Positions 16,471 through 20,797 of a stretch of 20,797 bases of DNA are shown piece after piece. The DNA is from Pirellulales bacterium (lineage in GTDB: Bacteria > Planctomycetota > Planctomycetia > Pirellulales > JAICIG01). The DNA lies in contig JAICIG010000089.1 in NCBI GenBank assembly GCA_025924495.1, positions 1-20,797 on the forward strand, in the 5' to 3' direction. The notes beneath the pieces are model-generated. The model did no database searches and was not told the DNA's origin. It saw only the letters and a program-made list of their open reading frames with translations. Positions within the stretch are counted from its first letter, which is position 1; the number at the start of each line of letters is the position of its first letter. The translations under genes were made by a program, and so were the position numbers.

Positions 16471-17694
16471 TCAAGCCATGGCTGGCTCCAACTCGACCTT
16501 GAGCCAGCCCGGTTCGCGCTTGTCGAACGCCTTGTATGCTTCCAGAGCGTTGACGATTGGCTGTATTTGCGTCAGCACTCTCGTTGGCTCGGCCTTGCCT
16601 TCTTCCACCAAGCGAATCAATTGCGGGATGTACTTGCGATGCGGGCAATTGCCCATCTGAATCGTCAGGTTCTTGAGCATCGCCATGCCCAATGGAAATC
16701 GCGACATCGTCTCGGGGTAGACGCCAATCACGGACAAGGTCCCGGCTTTCGCCAGCGATTGTACAGCCCATTGGACGACTTGTGAGGGAGCGTCGCCTGG
16801 CATCCAGTTTCCGCCCCAACTGGCGTTTGTCCCCTCGATCGCAATCTCTTTCTGCTCTTCTTTAAACTGCTTCTTCAAAGGTTTCGAGGCCGCGTAGGCC
16901 GGGCCATCGTGCGGACGCACGGCATCAACGCCTACCGCATCGATCGCTCGCAGCACTCCGACCCCCTTGGTGGCCTCTTTAAGAAAAGCGACCGGCTCGA
17001 CCTCGTCGAAGTTGACAGGCTCGGCGCCGAGTTCGCGTGCTTTGTCGAGCCGGTCGGGCAGGCGATCGACGGCGAAGACGGGGCCGGCGCCAAGCAGCTG
17101 CGCGCTAATGACAGCGAACAGGCCCACTGGCCCGCAGCCGAACACAACGACCGAATCGCCCGGCTTGATGCCTGCGATATCAGCCCCGAAGTATCCGGTC
17201 GGAAAGATATCGGAGATGAGAATCGCCTGGTCATCATCCACATCCGAGGGCAATTTGACGAGGGTGGCATCGGCGAGCGGAATGCGGGCGAACTCTGCTT
17301 GCAGACCGTTGATGGGTCCGGTGCTCGCAGGTCCGCCGAAGAATGCCGTACCGGCTTGCGGTCCATTGGGATTTGCTCGATCGCATTGGGAATAATAGCC
17401 CGCGGCGCAGTAAGAGCAGCTGCCGCAACAAATCGTCGAGCAAACGACGACGCGATCTCCCACCCGCATGTCACGGACGCGTTTGCCGACCTCTTCCACG
17501 ATGCCGACCCCTTCGTGCCCCAAGATCACGCCGGCCTTCATGCCGGGCATCGTGCCTCGGACCATGTGCAAGTCGGTCCCGCAGATTGCGCTAGCAGTGA
17601 GCCGGATGGTCGCGTCCGTCGGTTGCTCAATTACTGGCTCCTTGACATCGTCCAAGCGAATATCGCCTATCGCATGAAATACAATGGCCTTCAT
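16471..17694 (-). CDS. Zinc-dependent alcohol/formaldehyde dehydrogenase, glutathione-independent type
   Basis: A 407-residue medium-chain dehydrogenase. Catalytic zinc ligands C38, H60 and D162 match the pattern of Pseudomonas putida formaldehyde dehydrogenase, with the GHE motif at 59-61; the structural zinc site is C90, C93, C96 and C104. The Rossmann GCGPVG is at 186-191, with an acidic D210 at the end of the second strand, indicating NAD. The NPNGPQAGTAFFGGP segment is characteristic of the glutathione-independent formaldehyde dehydrogenase-like group. The frame is open to 17766, but the ATG at 17694 has AGGAG 7 nt upstream and matches the family start (MKAIVF). It likely oxidises a small aldehyde or alcohol; the exact substrate is not determinable. 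Confidence 0.92.
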   Translation of the reverse strand: MKAIVFHAIGDIRLDDVKEPVIEQPTDATIRLTASAICGTDLHMVRGTMPGMKAGVILGHEGVGIVEEVGKRVRDMRVGDRVVVCSTICCGSCSYCAAGYYSQCDRANPNGPQAGTAFFGGPASTGPINGLQAEFARIPLADATLVKLPSDVDDDQAILISDIFPTGYFGADIAGIKPGDSVVVFGCGPVGLFAVISAQLLGAGPVFAVDRLPDRLDKARELGAEPVNFDEVEPVAFLKEATKGVGVLRAIDAVGVDAVRPHDGPAYAASKPLKKQFKEEQKEIAIEGTNASWGGNWMPGDAPSQVVQWAVQSLAKAGTLSVIGVYPETMSRFPLGMAMLKNLTIQMGNCPHRKYIPQLIRLVEEGKAEPTRVLTQIQPIVNALEAYKAFDKREPGWLKVELEPAMA

Positions 17695-18000
17695 GACTTT
17701 GCTCCTGATTATGGGTCGCACTATTTGGCTGCAAGCCGCGTGCCGCAGAGCGGGCCAGCTGGGCATTCGCGACCGGTGATGATCGCCTATGGCTGAAGAG
17801 AATGCATTCGACCATTTAACAAGCGCCTAGCAGCCATCATCGACTGCGGGTCGCCTTATCGAGTCAGCGCCGACGATGTGACGCGAAGCTCTTTCGATGG
17901 CTCGATGGGATCCGTTACAGGCACGCGCGGTCACTTAAATACGGAAGGCCGAACAATCTGCGAATTGAGCCTCCCCCACTGCGCGTTCCTTCACAATCAC
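17695..18000. other. Intergenic region upstream of the dehydrogenase gene
   Basis: 306 bp with no supportable gene. Its end next to the dehydrogenase should hold that gene's promoter. Its far end (17999-18025) contains an imperfect hairpin overlapping the stop of the small lipoprotein gene: ACTCAA/TTGAGT plus GACG/CGTC with one bulged base, a possible weak terminator without a T-run. Confidence 0.4.
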
Positions 18001-18240
18001 TCAACGACGCTGATTCGTCTTGAGTGGGTTGGCCGCACGATCGGATCCGCCCGGCCCCGCCGCCGGCGCACCAACGCCATGGTCATCGTTTCGCGCGGCG
18101 GCCTTCGAATCTGCCGTGCTGTTGGCAGGGGAAGCAGCGTCATTCTCCCCCGTTGTATGCCGATTCGCCGATGTCGACTGACTGCATCCTGCCGCCGCTG
18201 TAAAGAACAGAACGCACATGATCGAAATAAATCGTTTCAT
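18001..18240 (-). CDS. Small putative lipoprotein with low-complexity tail
   Basis: A 79-residue protein with a textbook short signal: MKRF, a hydrophobic core, and a lipobox AAAGC at Cys19. The mature 60 residues are Ala/Ser/Asn/Asp-rich, low complexity and probably disordered, so no fold or function can be proposed. TGAG about 3 nt before the ATG is a weak ribosome binding site. It is flanked by gaps of about 300 bp and has no operon partner. The signal peptide is the main evidence that it is real. Confidence 0.6.
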   Translation of the reverse strand: MKRFISIMCVLFFTAAAGCSQSTSANRHTTGENDAASPANSTADSKAAARNDDHGVGAPAAGPGGSDRAANPLKTNQRR

Positions 18241-18587
18241 AGCTCAGACCCAGGGCGGTTGAAGATGAAGCGCACAGGCTCGCCTCGTGCGACAAACTAT
18301 TGCGAATGGCCACCGCAAATGCCATACCTGTACAAGCGATCGTCGAATTTGCGTTCGTCAACCATGGCTCACTACGCAAGAATACCGCTGGAACCATGAT
18401 CGAACAGAGACGACTGACGCCACTGTGGATTCGCACCTGAGCGTGCGGCGATCAGCGCGGCGGCTGGCTGTCATCGCATGGAGTTAGCAGAGTCCGGCGC
18501 ACGCCGCGATTGCGCCGGGTTCGCGTTTTTACGCGAACAGTGGCTCCTCAGCGTCATGTGCGGCGGCAAACTGCCGGCAACCGTTCA
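18241..18587. other. Intergenic region with two adjacent hairpins
   Basis: 347 bp between the lipoprotein start and the DUF6328 gene stop, both on the minus strand. Apart from the hairpins at 18494-18538, I see no gene, repeat or convincing promoter. Confidence 0.4.
18494..18538 (-). terminator. Two back-to-back perfect 8-bp hairpins downstream of the DUF6328 gene
   Basis: CCGGCGCA/TGCGCCGG (18494-18501 and 18511-18518, 9-nt loop) directly abuts GTTCGCGT/ACGCGAAC (18519-18526 and 18531-18538, TTTT loop). They lie 50-94 nt past the DUF6328 stop codon in the direction of transcription. There is no U-tract on the minus strand, so this may be an mRNA-end or tandem terminator structure. Confidence 0.45.
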
Positions 18588-19616
18588 TCATTCGCCACGG
18601 AAACTGGGAAACCATCCTGGATAGCGATTCGATTGGCGTCGGCGGAGCATCATGTACCCAAACCAGAGATAATAGAACGCCAGGTTCGCCAGCAGTGAAA
18701 CCGTGGCGGCCAAGACAGGCGAATTTGAGACCTTGAGCAGCACGACAAATAAATTGCCGCACATACCGAGGCCGAAGGGGACCATCGACCAGATAAGAAT
18801 TCGGCTGGTGAACTGGTGAAACTTTTCTGTCGCTTCGCCCTGTTCCACGTAACGGTGATAGGTGGCGGGCATCATCAACAACAGCATCGTCAAGCTCAAG
18901 AGCGCGAGGCTGCTGACGAAGACTGTCTTTGAAATGGCGGGCAGATCGTCGAAACCTTTGGACATCGCTGCGCCGCCCTGAAACCCGATCAGGACCTGCA
19001 CTCCCGGCAGGATCATCTGCGTTTCCATGAGCGCGTACATGATCTTTTCGTTCAACGAGGCGCCGCCGCCGGGGGCGACCGAGTCCTTGTCCTTCATCGC
19101 TTCTTGTTCCTTAAAAGCACCAATCGCCGAGGCATTCGCCCGCCCGCGCAGACGCCATCCGTAGAGCATCAAGAATCCAATGATGGAGATGCCGATGCCA
19201 CAGGCGACGCCTATGGCGGGCGATGCTAGCTTCGCCATGATGATTTCAAAATCGACTCCCAAACCAAGCACAAAGGGTATCACTGCCAAGCTAATGACAT
19301 GCGAAGTGAATGCGTGCAATTCCTCGCTTGGCATTCCTTCTTCGACAATGCGGTGATAAGCGGAGGGAGCGATCAGGACTGCCAATCCCAGCACCATCAT
19401 CGTGGTTGCCCCGGCATGTAGATACTGGGAACGGACTGGTAAATCGCTGAACTCCCTGGCCAACGTTTCCTGCAATTGGATGCCCAGCAATAATTGGGCG
19501 CCGAGCCGCAGGATATTGGTCTCGTTGTACGCGAAAAACACCTTGTCCTTGAGCTTGGCCATTGGCTGTCTACTTACGCTGGACGATCGATTCTCGCGCC
19601 GCTGCGCGGTTGCCAT
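18588..19616 (-). CDS. Tandem-duplicated DUF6328-like membrane protein
   Basis: A 342-residue membrane protein with about eight hydrophobic helices in two homologous halves (about 21-155 and 188-325). Each half starts with a polar helix (KLKDKVFFAYNET; LNEKIMYALMET), then GAQLLLGIQ / GVQVLIGFQ, FSDLP / FDDLP, APSAYHRIVEEG (83-94) / MPATYHRYVEQG (249-260) and HAFTSH / HQFTSR. Each resembles a single DUF6328 unit, normally one per protein of about 150 residues. The linker (about 160-187) is charged and Gly-rich. Function unknown. The start is uncertain: the frame is open to 19727; I use the ATG at 19616, with 19562 an alternative, and none has a clear ribosome binding site. Confidence 0.78.
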   Translation of the reverse strand: MATAQRRENRSSSVSRQPMAKLKDKVFFAYNETNILRLGAQLLLGIQLQETLAREFSDLPVRSQYLHAGATTMMVLGLAVLIAPSAYHRIVEEGMPSEELHAFTSHVISLAVIPFVLGLGVDFEIIMAKLASPAIGVACGIGISIIGFLMLYGWRLRGRANASAIGAFKEQEAMKDKDSVAPGGGASLNEKIMYALMETQMILPGVQVLIGFQGGAAMSKGFDDLPAISKTVFVSSLALLSLTMLLLMMPATYHRYVEQGEATEKFHQFTSRILIWSMVPFGLGMCGNLFVVLLKVSNSPVLAATVSLLANLAFYYLWFGYMMLRRRQSNRYPGWFPSFRGE

Positions 19617-19729
19617 CTTAGTAAGCCACGTCAGCGGTAAATCCGCGGAATCATAGCGCAGTGTGCCCAAAAGACAACCCGCCGGCGGTTCATTGCCGCA
19701 GACTGGCGCACTTGAGGGAATCGGCAAGC

Positions 19730-19735
19730 TATGAT
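19730..19735 (+). promoter_or_regulatory. Candidate -10 element directly before the peptidase start codon
   Basis: TATGAT (five of six consensus bases) lies 6 nt before the ATG at 19742, which would place the transcript start at or next to the start codon. There is no good -35 at normal spacing and no ribosome binding site, so leaderless expression is possible but unproven. Confidence 0.3.
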
Positions 19736-19741
19736 TTGAAT

Positions 19742-20662
19742 ATGGAGAAATTACTCAATTTGCTCGCCATACCAGGTCCAAGCGGCGATGAAGGCGCCGT
19801 TGCGGATTATCTCGAAGGCGAGCTGCGCGGCTCGCCCAATGTGCGCCTGCACCGCATCGGCGATAATGTGATCGCCGTCCGCGGCGCGCCCCGTGTCGCA
19901 ATCTTCGCGCATACGGACACGACCGGCTATACGCTCGGTTATCGCCGGCAATTGATTCCGATCGGCTCCCCCGCGCCGCAAGATAAGGATGAGTTGCTCT
20001 GCTCTGATGGCTTGAGAGGGCGACTGCGTACTACGGCGAGCGCTCACCGCCAAGCGCAGTTGCGACGCGTGCGAGACGCGGAGGGCAACAAGGCAAAACC
20101 CGTACCCGGGTCACGCTGGGTCTATGCACGCCAGCCTGAAATGAAAAATGGCGCCGTCACCGCGCCTTATCTCGATAATCGCGCGGGCGTCTGGGCCGCT
20201 CTGGAAACGCTCGCCCGCTGCGAACATGCTGCCGTTGCCTTTTCCACCGGAGAGGAACGACACGGCCATGGCGCCCGAGTTTGTGCCGACTGGCTATTCC
20301 GCGAGCACCGTATCGCGCGGGCAATCATTGCCGATCTGACCTGGCACACAAGCGACACGCCGTGTGGCAAGGGCGTCGTGATTTCTTTGCGCGATGCTTT
20401 CTCGCCGCGGCAGGCGTTCCTCGACCTTGTCCTGAAATTGGCCAGCGAAAGCGGCATTGCGCATCAACGAGAGATTCAGTCGGCCGGTTCTTCCGACGGC
20501 GGACATCTTCTTCGCTCGTCGCTTCCGCTCGACTGGGTCTTTGTCGGCGCCCCGGAGAAGAATCCGCATACCTCGCGCGAGCGAGCGGTCGTCGACGATC
20601 TGAAGGCGATGGTCGACATGCTGGAATACCTGCTGAAAAGGTTGACGGACGGCGACGGTTGA
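19742..20662 (+). CDS. M42-family-like metallo-aminopeptidase
   Basis: A 306-residue protein of the M42 (glutamyl/deblocking aminopeptidase) type. Opening IPGPSGDEG is typical. Di-metal ligands and catalytic residues are visible: H57 and D59 in AHTDTTG, bridging D145 in YLDNRAG, E171-E172 in STGEE, D198 in IADLTWH, and the final His H276 in EKNPHTSRE. It would cleave N-terminal residues from peptides in the cytoplasm. It is somewhat shorter than usual (about 350 residues), with a compact middle part in place of the usual dodecamer-forming domain between residues 65 and 135. The open frame begins at 19661, but the ATG at 19742 fits the family start and no ribosome binding site is visible for either. 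Confidence 0.88.
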   Translation: MEKLLNLLAIPGPSGDEGAVADYLEGELRGSPNVRLHRIGDNVIAVRGAPRVAIFAHTDTTGYTLGYRRQLIPIGSPAPQDKDELLCSDGLRGRLRTTASAHRQAQLRRVRDAEGNKAKPVPGSRWVYARQPEMKNGAVTAPYLDNRAGVWAALETLARCEHAAVAFSTGEERHGHGARVCADWLFREHRIARAIIADLTWHTSDTPCGKGVVISLRDAFSPRQAFLDLVLKLASESGIAHQREIQSAGSSDGGHLLRSSLPLDWVFVGAPEKNPHTSRERAVVDDLKAMVDMLEYLLKRLTDGDG

Positions 20663-20797
20663 TGGATGAAAGGATTCGGCAGAGGCGTGCATGCGGCAGG
20701 TTGTCGTTTGTCGTCCGCCAATTCAAATTAGTCTTATGCCTGCTGTCGCCTACGAAATCGCCGTATTTCTTGGATGGCATCTAGCTTGGGCTAGCGA

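Noticed and set aside
16909..17796. 295-codon plus-strand ORF opposite the zinc dehydrogenase
   Set aside because: It is antisense to a gene with full catalytic motifs; long open frames opposite GC-rich genes are common.
1..20797. tRNA, rRNA, CRISPR, insertion sequence, prophage or defence system
   Set aside because: Looked for on both strands; no cloverleaf sequence, spaced direct repeats, transposase, integrase or typical defence domain was recognised.

Overview
The window looks like chromosomal DNA from a planctomycete, probably related to the Pirellulales. The evidence is the gene content: a CusA-type efflux pump with a long extra periplasmic segment that I recall from planctomycete CusA proteins, a secreted FG-GAP/VCBS lipoprotein with a c-type haem motif, a Tat-exported aldo/keto reductase, two PilZ proteins, a membrane SGNH protein coupled to a GT-C type membrane protein, and loosely packed, mostly single-gene units on both strands. 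This taxonomic placement is inference from family resemblance; there is no rRNA or marker gene here.

Layout. Bases 2-3187 (+) hold the 3' part of a copper/silver RND pump gene (cusA-like) followed 15 bp later by a small lipoprotein gene. A split-barrel FMN-binding protein (3369-3815, +) converges on a tightly coupled pair on the minus strand: an SGNH-fold membrane protein and a polytopic GT-C-like protein (6497 to 3846). Next come a small cupin (minus) and two divergent PilZ genes (7775 minus and 8161 plus) around a 385-bp gap. A DUF1801 protein and a Tat-signal aldo/keto reductase lie on the minus strand up to 10599. A sugar-porter-like MFS transporter (11057-12514, +), a possible 51-residue coiled-coil ORF, and a convergent 563-residue lipoprotein with a CxxCH motif and six Ca-loop repeats follow.

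Bases 14761-16421 hold a candidate promoter, a 45-residue ORF with a strong ribosome binding site, and a flavin amine oxidase gene split by what looks like a single missing T near 15486. It converges on a zinc-dependent formaldehyde-dehydrogenase-like gene. A small lipoprotein, a tandem-duplicated DUF6328 membrane protein and an M42-type metallopeptidase complete the window.

How the genes fit together: only two pairs look like operons (cusA-like plus lipoprotein; SGNH plus GT-C-like). The amine oxidase and the aldehyde-oxidising dehydrogenase face each other and could be chemically related, but nothing shows co-regulation. I found no tRNA, rRNA, CRISPR array, insertion sequence, prophage or recognisable defence locus. 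The strongest candidates for something less described are the CusA insertion, the haem-c/VCBS lipoprotein and the duplicated DUF6328 protein; I do not see a clear new multi-gene system.
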